Assembly (NCBI GenBank): GCA_008694505.1
Contig: VZDJ01000101.1
Span: 1,503,957 to 1,567,956, forward strand
DNA: 64,000 bases
From: Cyanoderma ruficeps
Taxonomy: Eukaryota > Chordata > Aves > Passeriformes > Timaliidae
Reading direction: 5' to 3'
A model generated the notes under the pieces. That model saw only the letters and a list, made by a program, of their open reading frames with translations, ran no database searches and was not told where the DNA came from. Below are positions 1 through 13,353 of this stretch, piece by piece. Each line of letters opens with the position of its first letter. Position 1 is the stretch's first letter. The position numbers and the translations under genes were made by a program.

Positions 1-2262
1 TTGTTTATGGTAAGCCTTTTGACTTCGTGAGGGTGTAGCTGATGCTTTCGAAGACGTTCCAACAGATATTCACATAGAAATATGTATATATTCCCATGTG
101 ATGGAATCACACAATTCATACAGCTGTAAAAGGAAGGTCTTTATGGAAAGAAAATACCATTATTACCTCATTTCCATGCACATTAACCTGCAAGGAGGAA
201 AAATCAGAGAACAGCATTTGTGCTACAAAACTTAAAAGTTAGCTAGAACAGTAAATCAAAAACAATAAGGAGAAGAAAGCCACTTAGGTTTTTTCCCCCT
301 TTTGCATTAGTAAGTTAAAAGAAACTTGCAATTAAATTTTCATAAACAATATGTACATAGTTGTGCTATATTTGAAACATAAGAGGTATTTGAAGCAAAA
401 GCTGTTAAAGCAGGAATCACTTTGTCAAGACCATTAAGACAATAGTTTTCTTGATCTTCATCAAGATACCAGCATACTAATAAAGGAGAGAAAATGCCAC
501 CTTCTATTAGAACAATGAGGAAGGACACAGAAAGCATTTGGCAAGCTTTAGTATACACATCTTGCAACTGGGTTGGTAACTCTTTTAGGGAAGGAGGAAG
601 GATTTAAGCTTTCAAGTAACAGTTCAAAATATAGAAAAAAAGCACCAACCAAATCAACAAGCATAAAGTCCCCAGGGAACCCAGTATTTCTATGGCAATA
701 TTTCCTGTGAGTCTCCTAGTAGATCAAAGCATGCCAGCTTTCATCATATCCCCTCGAGAGCAAAATGTTCACACTGCAGTTTCTGATTTGCAAAGGCTCC
801 AGGAGGCAGAGGCCGATCAGGAAAGTGTTTTGGAGTGTTCACTGCCCTCTCTCTGCTGGGACTTCTGCAGTGACGGAATTTTGGGAGGGACATCCTAAAC
901 ACCACCAGCCTATGACATGGACTGGATAGCTGTTCATTTTTTAGAGGAGCTGAGTTACACAAATGGTCATGGAAAAGAAATTCCCAGGTTTCTAGTGGAG
1001 TCCCGTGTGCCCTTTTAGCTGGTGAGACTGCAGTCAGGATTTATGATTATACCTTATGATTTGAACAATGAAACAGGAGAAATTCTGCATTTCCATGCCT
1101 TCTCTAACGAGCTCTGTCTTTTAAGTCCCCCTCTAGGAATATACATACAATTTAGCCAAACAAATGCTCTATTCATGATGGCAATAAGTACAGCATGGCT
1201 GTGCACATACCAGTTGAATAGTAGCTTTGAATTTTTTATTTTATTCCTCCCAATAACTACATGTTCCTACAAGTGTCTCACAGGCATGCACTGAGTTTTC
1301 TACATAGCTTTTAATGGAGAATATTTTAAAGAGTTTTCATAAAGTGAATGAAGCTATGATAAGCAGCACAGCTGGCAAGCCAACAAGAGACTACAAGGAA
1401 GGCATCGCCAGGAGGAAAATGTTCTAGGAATGTATTTTCCTTATGAGGCCCAAAGATTAACCAATCACGATTGATGCTCCAGTTCACATACGCAAAATAT
1501 ACCTGGAAAATTAACAGGATGCCTTAAGCACTCTTTGAATACATCTTTGCTTTTGAGACAGAAATTTCTGACAAGTATCCCCCAAAAATCAAAACTATGA
1601 AATCACCAGTAAGACAGGCAAAAAGCTGAAGAGCTATATTGTTATTTTACTCTTGCTTACTCCTGAATGGGAACTGGAAAAAATAGAAGGGAAATATTTA
1701 GAGGAGCACGTCTTACTTGGTCATGTTGTGACCTCAGAAAATCTAGGGGACTAAACTGTAGGCGCCTGCTTATACCAACAAACTTCTCAGGAAAAAGACC
1801 CCAGGATGCCTTTTTCTGCTCCCTGTTGAGGAAACTGAATGAAAAAAAGATAATGCTTTAGGTAGAAGCTTCAAGGTTTTTACAGTGAATACCAATAGTT
1901 CTACAGTTTCTTCTCCTCCATAAAGGTACTCATAACTTTTTATCAATGTTTGGAACCAGACTCAAAGACCTATTCCATTCTGAAATTGGATTCCAGCTTC
2001 CTCAAGAGTATCGTGTCTGGCTTCTCCAATCACATGTTTTCATGAGACCTTACTTGTTTACAGTTTTCACGTATGGTTTCACCTCTATTTGCCAGGTATT
2101 TGTTACTGTAGGAGCTGTTGTATCCTGAAACATCCCTGATGAAGGATGTTTGTATGACCTCCCAGAGTTAAAATCACCTGCCTTTAACCTTTTTCCCACC
2201 AAGAGTAGAAGTCTTAATTTTAGCAGACTCTGGAAGTCAAATTCTTTGCTGAAAGGCCTCTG

Positions 2263-2304
2263 CAGTATGTACAGGCCCTAAACCAGTATGTACAGGCCCT
2301 AAAC
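2263..2304. repeat. Two-copy tandem duplication, 21-bp unit
   Basis: A 21-bp unit beginning CAGTATGTACAGG occurs twice head to tail, at 2263-2283 and 2284-2304, with no mismatch. Identity of the copies suggests a recent duplication. It lies in no recognised gene or larger repeat. Confidence 0.9.
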
Positions 2305-4358
2305 ACTGCATAACCAGAAGAGAATCATTAATACTCTCTCAGAAACCCTCTTTGCTCAGGAGGCTTCAGATTGTTTCTTGTAGAAGCCATCCATTTGCAG
2401 AAAATGAAAAAGCAATTGTGGATATCAAGAGATCCAAAATGGCTGTGCCTTTGAGAAATAGGAGCCTTGGAGGCACTGCACTGCAGGAGCAATGCTCTCT
2501 TACTGTGAAGATTCAAACAGCCCTGGATACACTGAGTTGTATCAAACCCTTAGAAATGAAGCAGAGATCATTGTGGTTAGGCCTTTTCCTTGGAGGCATG
2601 CGAGCATTTTCTAGATTTTGTTGTTTTCGCTGCCTCATACTGTAAGCAAAGTGAAAACTAACACAGAGTGAAAAAACCCGTGTTGCAGATGTTTTTAACT
2701 GGACTGTGAAGAAGTCTCGGTTTGTTCTCTGGGGCCACAGCTGAGCAATGTGCTTATCCTGCCTTTTTCCAGGGATATGAATGGCCTCATTGCAAACTAA
2801 TGCTTAAGGCATGAACATAGGAATCTTGCTCAACTGGCTGTCTGTAAAATTTCTGTCTTTCAACCAGTATTGTCTGGATCTCACCCAAATTCATTCTCAG
2901 CCAGATGCTCTTCTCCAGGAGCCATTTTCCTCTAGGCACTGCAACATCTTTATGATGGCTCTGGTTACATCTGTAGAAAATGAGATATACACTTGGGTGT
3001 CATCTGCAAAGCCTGTAGCAGCTTAGCCCCTCTCTGGAGTTTTCTGGAAGTATTGGAAAGGGATGTAGGGAAAAGATTTATAGTCCTACAGTCAGGCTGC
3101 AGGTGCAGGATATTGGGGGAAAAAAGCAAATGGTGTTGCCAGTTATTGTGGGGTCCTATTGAAACCAGACTTTGTGTCTGCAAGGTATGCAACATTGGGG
3201 TATATTCACTTAGCATTTAAAGGAGGAAGAGAGATAAGTAATGCCTTGGCCCAGTCTGAAATTAAAAGGTCCTTACAAATTAATACAGATACACCAAGCT
3301 AGATATTGCTGTAATACTAGCAAATGGAAACGGTGCACAATATAAAACTCCCTGCACAAAATAGAATGAAGAATATTATTTCTTACTGCAATAAATTTTG
3401 GACACTGTGTATTTTACATTTAATTTTACAGTGCAAAGGATATTACTGAAAGAACAGCTTTAGTTGATAATTTTCTTGTTTGGTAGAGCTGATATATTAA
3501 AAGGTTAATGTGCTAAATTTACATTTTTCTAGACTGATTATTTCTTACTCCAATCTGTCTTTCCTCCTTCTTCACCCCTTTAAAAAGAAATGATATAAAA
3601 TAGGACTTCTCTTTGACAATTTTAGCCATAAAACCTTACTTTCCCTGCTGATTTTCATGCTCTACAAGCTTTGCCATCATAAACCACTTTGCATGTATTA
3701 AGGAGTATTATATTAGATGAGGCAATTTAAGTGTATCCCATTTCACTTGGTGAAACTAAGCAGCTTTGCATTATAACTAAGTTGAGCTAATGAGAATACG
3801 TTTAAAGCATGTGTTACCTGAAACTGAAGTTAGCTAGTCATTCAATACTGCAACCTGTGGGTTTGCAAAATGATGGCAGGAATCCTGCTGTGAGGGAGAT
3901 AGGAAAATTATTATAATCTGCATTCCTAAATTGAATGAGTATTTTGCTCAGCAGAGGCCTCTTGACTGTAAATAGTCTGAAATTACATCCTGCTGTTTAA
4001 AATGCCTTTTTTTCCAAGTAAGTAAAAATGCCCACATTTTCTTAAATCAAATATTTTTCAAATCTTACATGAATTAAATTAATGAGAGAGGGAAAGTCAT
4101 AAATCTTTGACTACCTCTTGTAAAAACTGTTTGATATTCACGTTTCTAATAGAAGGGACAAAGTGTCTAGAATTTATGGGCTTATGCTTTAATTAATTAA
4201 TTGTTAAAGCTTATCATCATATCTCTGTCATCTTTTATTACGGAAAAAAATCCATGTTTACAAGTTTTTTAACCTGTATGGGAGAAAATTGTACAGATAT
4301 CAGAATCAGCAAACAGGTCTTATGTCAAACATGCTGCTAAGGTAAATTCATATTGAAA

Positions 4359-4392
4359 GTTTCCAGAAAAGACTAGTTTCCAGAAAAGACTA
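4359..4392. repeat. Two-copy tandem duplication, 17-bp unit
   Basis: The 17-bp unit GTTTCCAGAAAAGACTA is present twice in direct contact (4359-4375 and 4376-4392) without mismatch. No further copies flank it. Confidence 0.9.
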
Positions 4393-5985
4393 TACAAAAG
4401 AGAGCAAAAGACCATGAGTTTACAAGAAGACACAGGGGATAAACTTCTGCCACAAGAGTAGCACGGTAAACATAACTTCATTCATGTGAGTTCTTTATCT
4501 CATTAAAGCTAGACATGACCCAAAAGAAAAAAAAAAAAATAAAAAGGGCCTGGGGATAAGGATTAGAGGCCATTGTAGTTGTTTGAGCAATCGTTTTCTA
4601 CTGTGTGAAAGCAATACATACTGTAAATACTTTTCATTACATCCTCTCTAAGAGATCAAAATGGAAGAGGAGGTGTCTCAGCTTATCCTCCTCAGATTCT
4701 CTGTCCTTTAAGTGGTGATCAGTGAAGACATTTACAATAAAAGATGTCTGTGCTCCCACTGGAGTCATTGGGGGCCTTCGTTTTGCAGCGCTAGGCACTG
4801 CTTCCAAGTTAAACAAACCAGGACTAATTCTCTTGCCCAGAGTGTGGGTGACCCTGTCTCTCTACTCCCAGAAAAGGTGTCTGTATTCTTATCTGCTTCT
4901 TGGAAGTTGTCCCTTCCCTACCTCCTTCCTGAAATCTACTGTTCACTGAATGGGACTGTGGGGCAAAACCAAGGAAATGCAGGATCAGATGGGATGGATG
5001 AGCAGGAGCCAGGGATCAAACTCATGCCTGAGCCTTGTTTTGCTGTTGTAGATAGATGCAGGTAGCTTTATGTTTTCTGATAAGAAGTAGTGGTTGAGAG
5101 GAAGATGAGGTCACTGTTGTGTGAAAGGTGGCTCTCAGGAGGACCAGCAAGAGAGGCAAAGGTGATGAAAGGGGTACAGACATATCTTAAACACAACCTG
5201 TTTCACTTGATCTTAAGGGACCTTATGCTGAGTTTCAGTCTTGTTGCTTTAGATTAGGATTCACAGCTCTGACCTACTTCTGAAATGGTGGATAGATCAC
5301 TTCTGGGTTTTGGTTTTTTTTTTGTCACAAAATGTATTTGACAGAAGACATTTTTGTTTCCACACATTAATTCAACCTCCTAGGACACGGAAGGGCAGAA
5401 TTCAGTCTTTCCTGTGTCAGGGGACTCTCCTCTCAACCTCTGGGAGGAAGTTGTAGCCTCCAGGATACAGTCTGTATGCTGTAGGCTTAGCATAAAATCT
5501 TCAGGATCAGTTTTAAATCTCAGGATATGCCAAATGTTCCCAGTCCACATGCACATGCCATTTTCTTTTTCTTTTTTTCCCCTCCCCCTTCATTAAATGC
5601 ATAATATAGGTACCCAATTACGTATAACCATCATTAATTCACATCAGGGTAGTTTCTTACTTCTGCTACCTAAGCTTTTTCAGGTCTTGTGTATAAATCT
5701 AGCTGCATGTATGATAAAATTCAGCCAGTAACAAAAATTAACCGTGGAAAATTTGGACAGGTGAAACTCCACTGGTTTTGCAGCCAGTCAAATAATTTAG
5801 CTTATTCATTTTGATTTGCACTGTTTAAACGAACATGTCTATTACCTGTCAAAGACAGTTTGTTCCCCAATCTATTAATTTATGTTTGTAACTTTTTTTT
5901 TGTAGTGTTAACCATGAAATCCACAAAAATGAAAAATAAAGCAAATTTTTTAACATCACTTTACATCCAAATGTATATCTTAATA

Positions 5986-6026
5986 TTAATGAATAGTAAT
6001 TAGCTTTTAATGAATAGTAATAGCTT
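5986..6026. repeat. Two-copy tandem duplication, about 20-bp AT-rich unit
   Basis: A unit containing TTAATGAATAGTAA followed by TAGCTT is repeated twice, with a one-base length difference between the copies. It sits about 45 bp upstream of the start of the CR1 fragment at 6070. Confidence 0.8.
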
Positions 6027-6069
6027 TAGTAGTAATACTGTAAGCAAAGTGAAAAATATGGAGGGTATT

Positions 6070-6840
6070 TAACCTCACAGGTACAAGTCCTAGTGCACGT
6101 TGCACCTAAGTTGGGGCAATTCTGGATATGAGTACTGGGAGACAAACTCATTGAGAGCAGCCCTGTGGAAAAGGACTTTGGGGTTCTCATGCAGGAAAAA
6201 CTAGACGTGAGCCCAGCAGTGTGCTCTCACTGCCCAGAAGACCAAACACATCCTGGACTGCTTCAAAACAGAAATGTCCAGCAGGTCAAGGGAGGTGGTT
6301 TTCCTCCTCAGCTCTGCCCTCGTGAGGCCCTCCTGCATGCTGCATCCAGGTCCAGAGCCCCCAGCACATGAAATATATGGACCTGGGGTAGGTCCAGAGG
6401 AGAGCCACAAAGGTGATCAGAGGGATGGAACACTGCCCCCATGAAGACAAGCTAAGAGAACTTGTGTTGTTCAGCCTGGAGAAGAGAAGCTTTCTTGTGA
6501 GACCTTATAGCAGCTTTCCAGTATCTTAAGAGGGTTTATAAAAAGGAGGAAGAGGGACTTTTTATATTGGCAGACAGTGACAGGACAAGGGGCAATGGCT
6601 TTAACCTGAAGGACGGTAGGTTTAGATTAAAAGTTGGGAAGAAATTCTTTATTCAGAGAGAGGTGAAGTAGTGGCAAAGGTTGCCCAGAGAAGTTGTGGA
6701 TGTCCTGGCAATGCTCAAGGCCAGGCTGGATGAGACTTTGGCAACCTGGTCTAGGAAAGTGTGCCCCTGCTGTTGGGGGTTGTAACTAGACGATCTATAA
6801 ATCCTTTCCAACCTAAACCTTTCTACGATCCTAAATTCTA
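6070..6840 (+). mobile_element. CR1 LINE fragment, 3' part (ORF2 C-terminal region plus 3' tail)
   Basis: This is a degenerate, 5'-truncated copy of a CR1 non-LTR retrotransposon. From left to right it shows the end of the reverse-transcriptase ORF (a frame near 6165 starts with E-K-D-F-G-V-L, close to the family's EKDLGVL motif). Next come the family landmarks 'gttcagcctggagaagaga' near 6472-6490, 'gacaaggggcaatgg' near 6585-6598, 'aagaaattctttattcag' near 6639-6656 and 'ggttgcccagagaagttgtgg' near 6679-6699. It closes with the 3' end 'cctttccaacctaaacc' and a decayed 'ttctacgatcctaaattcta' tail at 6821-6840. The order fixes the plus orientation. The coding frame is broken by stops and shifts, so the copy is inactive. 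Truncation at the 5' side is normal for LINE insertions. The left boundary is approximate to about 20 bp, because the match starts with 'ggtacaagtcc'. Confidence 0.95.
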
Positions 6841-7057
6841 GCATTATCTGTCCTAAAACAGCAAGGTTCTTCAACAACTATGTTGAGATAGCCAAATCCA
6901 TAATCCTATCCTTCATGTTTATTTATCAGTCCACATTTATCAGACATATTACACAAACCTCCCAATCACAAACACACGCACAGTGCAGGAAGATGGACTT
7001 CACAATGCATTTGACATTTTAACTCCACAACTGAGATATTCCTTCACCTCATGGTCT

Positions 7058-7091
7058 ACACACACACACACACACACAGAGAGAGAGAGAT
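7058..7091. repeat. Compound (AC)n(AG)n microsatellite
   Basis: About ten AC dinucleotides (7058-7078) pass directly into about six to seven AG dinucleotides (to 7091). This is a typical vertebrate compound simple repeat, likely to vary in length between individuals. Confidence 0.95.
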
Positions 7092-7364
7092 AAAAGATGT
7101 AATATTATTTAAAAAGTCCACATTTCAAAGCTTCAACATATGCTTTTATATTGAAAAAAATTTAGGTATCACATTGAGGGCACCTCACAGAACTAATGCA
7201 GCTTTCCTCCACACAGAAAACTTTGCACAATCTTGCAACTCTTTTAACCTTCTGCTTTTAAATGGAGTCTGTATTTTTGTATTCATGTTTTTGTTCCTAC
7301 TGAAGTCTGTTACAAGGATTCTCCATAACTTCAAGAGAACTTAGATAAAATAAAACTGTACTCC

Positions 7365-7401
7365 TTTTGTTTGTTTGTTGGTTTGTTTGTTTTGGTTTTT
7401 T
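7365..7401. repeat. (GTTT)n-like low-complexity run
   Basis: An imperfect GTTT repeat, interrupted by a GG, grades into a T run. It has no poly-A signal and no recognisable retrotransposon body next to it, so it is best called simple sequence. Confidence 0.85.
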
Positions 7402-9067
7402 CTCCTCCCATCTGGAGTAGATATTTGGTGCCAATGGGCAAGCAATTCTTTTTGATGTAGGATGATTTTTTTATGTTTTATTTATTTTATACAGGGAATT
7501 GGTGTTTAGAATACAAGCTCAAATGCTGGTTAGAGTAGTAGACAGAAGATTGATTAGAAAGCTATTCAGATGATAGCACTAGAATCCCTCCATAAAAATG
7601 AAAAAGCAGAACTCAATTCATATAGTTCTAATTAAATCAAGTTTGAGGTCCATCTACTTTAGCTAATAGGTTTCCTGAAATTATTTTAATAGATTTTAAT
7701 AGATTTAATAGGAGATACTTAATAAGAAAAAGAAGTATTTGTAAAACTATTTTTTTCTTAAATGTCCATATTAAATAAAATGAAGTTGACAGAGTGAAAC
7801 TGAACCTTTCCTTCTCTTCCCCCAAAACCCAGATAGAGCATTAATCCTGAAGAATACTCTGCAAAAGATGAAAAACAGATGGCAATCACAGAATAAAATC
7901 AAGGTTACATGATTGTTCACTTTTCTTCTCTACTGCTCATAGCATTATCCACATCATTATAAACATAGTGGTTTTTATAATGTTATGATTAGTGCTAAAA
8001 ATCCTGATGTATCTTTATGATCCTGCTACTTTCCTTGTCAGTTATGTGTCTGAGACACGACTTGATAAGCACATATGCCCACACACATTCTACCACCTTT
8101 CTGAGTATATATCTGCTTACAAAATTATTTCTTCTGTGTTTTCAATAATACCATTGAAAAATTATGTCAGTGAATTGTTCTGGTCAAGGTTAATTTCCTG
8201 GGGTGACAAAGTAGTGTCAGAATAATATCAGCAGATTATATAATATTTTAAGAGAAACCAAAAGGTAGAAAAAGCAATTTATCAAAATCTCACAGTTTCC
8301 AGAACATGAACAGCTGCCATTAAGAAGAAATTAATTTTTTCCAACATGTTATGAATGTCTTTGGCATTCCCCTGAAGCCTACATGCCATCTAGAACGATC
8401 AAGCACACAATTGACGAAACACTTGGATCCCCACTGACTGTAAACAAGAACCATCTCATGAACAAATTAGAGTATTGCCCCCTTTTTACCAGTTTTAAAT
8501 CAAATGAGAGTTATTGAAATGTACTAAACACAAGTTTAGAAGAAACACCACAAAAATGGCTAACGGCAATCAAGCTCAGAGCATGAGTAGAGCTTTCTCT
8601 TGGTGGCCAGCGAGATATTTAGTAGCCTTCAGGTTGCCTGAGTTCACAAGGCACATTTGTTACAGGACAGTTAAAAGCATAATCTCAGCTATATATGTGT
8701 TGTGTTAATCACCATTTTATTCATCTGTGCCCCTGTTCAAGCAACAGATTGGAACATTGTCCCTGGTGCTAAAGATTAAATGAAACAACTCCCGAAATGT
8801 GAGGCTTTTAAGGAAGACACTAACCTTTGTGTCCTTGGGCACATCCAGAAAGTCCAGTGCATCTATGTTTCATAAAGAACATTCCAGAAGTATTTAACTC
8901 ATCTGTTCCAGTGTTCAGTCCCAAGAAGTCTTTAGTAGTTATTGAAAAGACCATTCAGGGAATAAAGCACCTCCAGGTATGCAGATGGAAAGATCAGACA
9001 TCTCTGCTGAAGTGGTGTACAACTCGCTGAGCCTGTAGAAAAAGAAAAGACACTTGCTGCTTATTTG

Positions 9068-9112
9068 AAAAAAAAAAAACCACAAAAAAACCAACCCGAC
9101 AAGCCAAACCAA
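9068..9112. repeat. A/C-rich low-complexity run
   Basis: A run of about twelve A is followed by imperfect CAAA/CCAAA units. No CR1 or SINE body is recognisable on either side. Confidence 0.8.
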
Positions 9113-9787
9113 AGAACTGAAAGAACCCAAAAACTCAGTTTCTCTGTTTAAGAACGAAAAGAAAATTTTTGCACTAGGGCCCCAGAGGTAGTACGTGTCA
9201 GCTCATGTTTCTGGAAGTACTGTGTCAGTGTCTTGTAAACATTGTCAGCCTGGAATCTGGAGCACAGGTTAGAGAGGAAGGGGACGGGGGAAGGAAAATT
9301 ACAGCAAATGCATTTCACAATACTAAACCCCAAACAAAAGTCATTCCTAATGACAGAAAATAGCTAATTACACTTATTTTAAGTGGGCTACAGGAAAAGG
9401 AATGTTAGGTATTTACTGGAAAGAGGTAATATATTGCACATGCTCCTGCTACTCTGCTACACTTCACCCTTGACATTGGCCAGAAATGTATTTTAGAGCC
9501 ATTTTGTAAATCACTGGAAAAACTACTTTTATATTGAGAACAATGCCTAACACATCTGGAGAAAATGGTAACAGTATTTAGTGAGAATTTTTCAGCTGAT
9601 CTTGTCTCTTCTCTATTTTCTGGGGTTTTTTAGGGTTCCTTTTTAATAATCTAACTATGCCTCCATATTGAAAAAGTGGGTCACAGAGACAAATGTGAAC
9701 ATGGTATTTAATTCCAAACCCCATACTACAGTTTCTAGCTTCAGGCTGCACCATGTACATTTCTACTTTCATTCAAAGTAAATCAAG

Positions 9788-9833
9788 TCCCAAGGAATTT
9801 GGAATACAGTTCCCAAGGAATTTGGAGTACAGT
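9788..9833. repeat. Two-copy tandem duplication, 23-bp unit
   Basis: A 23-bp unit starting TCCCAAGGAATTTGGA is repeated head to tail (9788-9810 and 9811-9833) with one A/G difference. Confidence 0.9.
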
Positions 9834-12800
9834 TAAGCTCTCAAAATCATCAATGCCAATGTGACCTGCCAAAAGACATTAACTCTGCAATTATTCTGTT
9901 AGCTAGGAAAAAAATACTTATGAGTGGAGGATCAAGATTAAATCAAAGGGTTTCTACAAAAATATTGCAGAGAATGATCAGTTTGACCACCTTTGCAATA
10001 TGGTTGGAGTCTAAAAAGTGCAGATGCCTTTGCACACTTGAAACTAAATTTTGCACCAATGAAAGAACGTTGAAATGTACAAGATTCTTGTAAAAGTCTA
10101 GGAGAATAGCACCCATCTTTTCTTTGTAATGTTCAACACACAATTTTCATCTACATTACATAAACCACTTACTCGGCTCAAGAGCAGTTTACTTCTGACT
10201 GCTGTTGCCTGTAGGATACATGATTTGCAATGCTGAGTATTTTGTTTCTCCATCACAAACATTTATTCATTAATAATTTATCAGATAAATGGCTTCTAAC
10301 TGAGCAATTTAAAAAATGTAGGCAAATCAATGGCAAAAGACACCAAGCAGCATTTTATAATGATACAATAATTCGAGCTCATACATTAGACTGAATTGAT
10401 AGTGTCCCAAAAGCCCTCTTTTGATAGCTCAGTTTCAGAGAGTAAATGTTCAGCTGAAATAACTAATAAAACATCTCAACTACTGCTCTGAGAAATCATG
10501 CCAGTATCACGTACAGTATCTTTGAGAGCTAATAAGTTGGCTCTGGAAGATAAACAAACAAACAAACAAACCCTGGAAAACTCCTCTGTGAACCTACAAG
10601 ATCTCCCTGCGAGGAAATTAATAGTCACATGGAGAAGGCAATGAACTTGTCTCTCAGTCGTGTGAATGAGATTTTGAAAATCATAATGGTCTGATTCTTT
10701 GATGCCAGTGATACTTAGAGATATAGATTGTAGCATTAGATCCAAACAGAGTTTGTTATCACTCGTATGTGCAGCACAGACAGCGAGAGAAGCAAATGTG
10801 ATAAATCTCTTAAGAGGGAGCTCTCAAGGGCTCCTAATGTATCACAAATAAGTCCTGCTCTGAATTACAGGATTTTCAGCTGAGTTGTTCACAAGGAAAA
10901 TAAAACGCATTCTAAGGGCTGTGCCTTGGCAATCATCACCACCTTTGAGGTTTCAGAGAAAAGAAGGGAGATTTGAAAATACTTTTGGAGAAATGCTGCA
11001 TATAAATATTCTTCCTCTTTCCTAGGTGTATTGCATGAATTAAATGACTTAAATTTTTCCAGGGCAGTAGTCAAGCTCCCTAGGAATAATGTTGTTAAAA
11101 GTCCTATCATTTTACAGGCATTCTGCATTTGCAGAAAGGGCTGGTTTCTCATCAGGCTTGAGGAGACTAGTCAATAATGTGCTGACAGTATGCAGACTTA
11201 TTTATAAAATGGATACTCTTCAGTTTAAATGAACACATATATTTTAGAAAGAATAGATTGTTTTCAAACTTAGATGGAATTTGTCTTTCATTATTTGATG
11301 AAGATTCATCAATTATATACAATAAGCTTCAGGAATGACAGACCTACCCATAAAAGCCACAATTCAATGTGGAATATGTGTGAACATCAATATATGTAAT
11401 TATATAAAAATGATCACAAATATCATCAGTTTATTTATTGTAAACAGTTTAAACAAATGCATATCAAGTGAAAAATCAAATAAATGGGGTAAAATAATTA
11501 TTTTTTTCTGATTTGATTTCTAGTTTAACTTTCTGTTTATACTAAGAGAGCTCTAGAGCATCTTGTTTAGCGACTATCTATTTTCAATGTGTGTTTTTCT
11601 ACTCTACCTAAAACCTAAGTTTAGAGTCTTTGTCTACATCAAACATAAGAGTTGCTGAAGACTATGCTTGTTTATTTTAAATAATGGACTTGAGTTGGTT
11701 TACAGGTTTCCTTTTCTGAATCTGTTAGCTGCAGGGAATTTTTGGAAAAGGAACCACCCTGCTAGAAACATTATAAAAACAGATGACAAGACAAGAGTCT
11801 CCTGATCCTGTAAAGAAAGACTTTTCAATTATTTTGTTTTATTTATTTTAAATTTTTTTTCTATTCTAGAAAATATCAAACAGTTAAACACTTGGACATT
11901 GTAAGTGACCTTCTCTTTATACACATGAAAGTTACTCTTCTTCAAACAAAACACAAATTTTGGTAATTTGCCCACACCGTGTCCATTTCAATGAAAAATA
12001 AAATGAGTTAGATTAAACCACGAGAGCTAAATCATACTTAACATATCTAAAGAGTCAGACAGAAGGCATTACCTTACAAAGTGGCAAGGCTACTCTGGAA
12101 GGTTCAAATCACCATCAGAGTTTGTCCTTACAAAAATAATGGAATTTGCCATAATGTCATGAAAATAGATACAGAGAGGCATAATTGTGTGACTGGAGAC
12201 AAACAAAAAGAAAATAAAATCAGCTATCAGTCACTTACACATATTTTCATTTTCAGACTTCCCCTGACTTCCTTCTGTTCCATAAAAAAATTTTCAGAAA
12301 ACCCCCAAGTTTCTGAGCCTATGGCAGCTGTCCAACCTTGATAATCAGACTGCCCCAACCTCTAGGAAGCCAGAGCTTCTAGTGTTTGTTTCTCTGGGAT
12401 AAATCTTTCTGACAGACAGCCTTGAGGCAGTAGCACTGGGAAGCCCTCCAGCACAGTCCTTCAGAGATGACCGCGCATAGTCCAGCAGCTCTTGATGGAA
12501 TCTGGGAGGAATTTCTACAGACTGCTTTTTCCACCTGCTGCATAAATATGAAGTGTACTCACCCTCAGGGAAACAACCCTCCATTCTTGCAAATTTTGAC
12601 ATGCCGCTTATTACCTTTTCAGCTGTTATTCAAAATGTTTTAAAAAAGTGTGAAACCATGGCAAGTCACAATGGCCACCACACCGCTGCCTTAGTCATCA
12701 ACTTTTCGGTTCCAAACTAGTTCCAGTTTTGGTTGTATGATAAAATGAATCTCAAGCAGCTCAATGATTTGCCACTGAAAATCTGAATACTAGCATCCTG

Positions 12801-13319
12801 CATTTTTAAAAAGATATATTTTTCCTTTTGGACCTAAATTTCATTGTGATAAAACATGGCTGAGAATATTTGCATCAAGGTAATAAAAGTTGCTAAACAC
12901 TGTGCTAGTGTGTCCACATTTCAAAATAAGCACAGATCTCCTCTTTTTTCTCTATTTAACTGTCAGGCAAAAGGCAAGATCAGCATTCCACACTGAGTAA
13001 TGTGTTACTATGATGTAAACCTAGTGCAGTGAGTCTACGCTGAGAAATTTAAAACAAGCCAAAAAAATTATCGGACTAAAATTACATTTAAAAAAAGGTG
13101 TGAAATGTGCAGTAAATCTTTTGAGGCAGTAGTCTTAAATAACAAGGCTGGGTTTCAATAAATATTCAATATGAAAAACAAGAATAAAATAATCATGAAC
13201 AAATATTCTCAAAGTACCCTAGAACAGGGGTATGCACAGCACACATAATCTCATTTATGCCTGAGTACTCTTCAAAGTACCATGAAAGGGCATGTATTTT
13301 CCTACAACCCACTGTATTT

Positions 13320-13353
13320 CATATGTACAATAAATACATATGTACAATGTACA
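13320..13353. repeat. Two-copy tandem duplication, about 17-bp unit
   Basis: CATATGTACAATAAATA is followed directly by CATATGTACAATGTACA. The first twelve bases match exactly and the remainder is diverged. Confidence 0.75.

Larger units (their letters stand above)
1..6069. other. Gene-free AT-rich stretch with small tandem duplications
   Basis: No supported gene. The longest open frame is 117 codons at 4712-5065 on the plus strand. A second frame overlaps it and it shows no domain, membrane segment or recognisable family, so I treat it as chance. The stretch holds two-copy tandem duplications at 2263-2304, 4359-4392 and 5986-6026 and an A-rich run near 4525-4546. The rest looks like unique, AT-rich vertebrate noncoding DNA. 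Confidence 0.6.

Noticed and set aside
2940..3030. Phrase 'gtgtcatctgcaaa', which also occurs in inverted CR1 copies
   Set aside because: Neighbouring sequence does not follow the CR1 order, and one short phrase is not enough for a call.
4712..5065. 117-codon plus-strand open frame
   Set aside because: No recognisable domain, overlapping alternative frame, and length within chance expectation for this amount of DNA.
12345..12602. 85-codon minus-strand frame in a GC-richer patch, with a GGTGAGTAC donor-like site inside
   Set aside because: The donor-like site lies near the start of the frame with no matching acceptor or recognisable protein. I could not separate it from chance.
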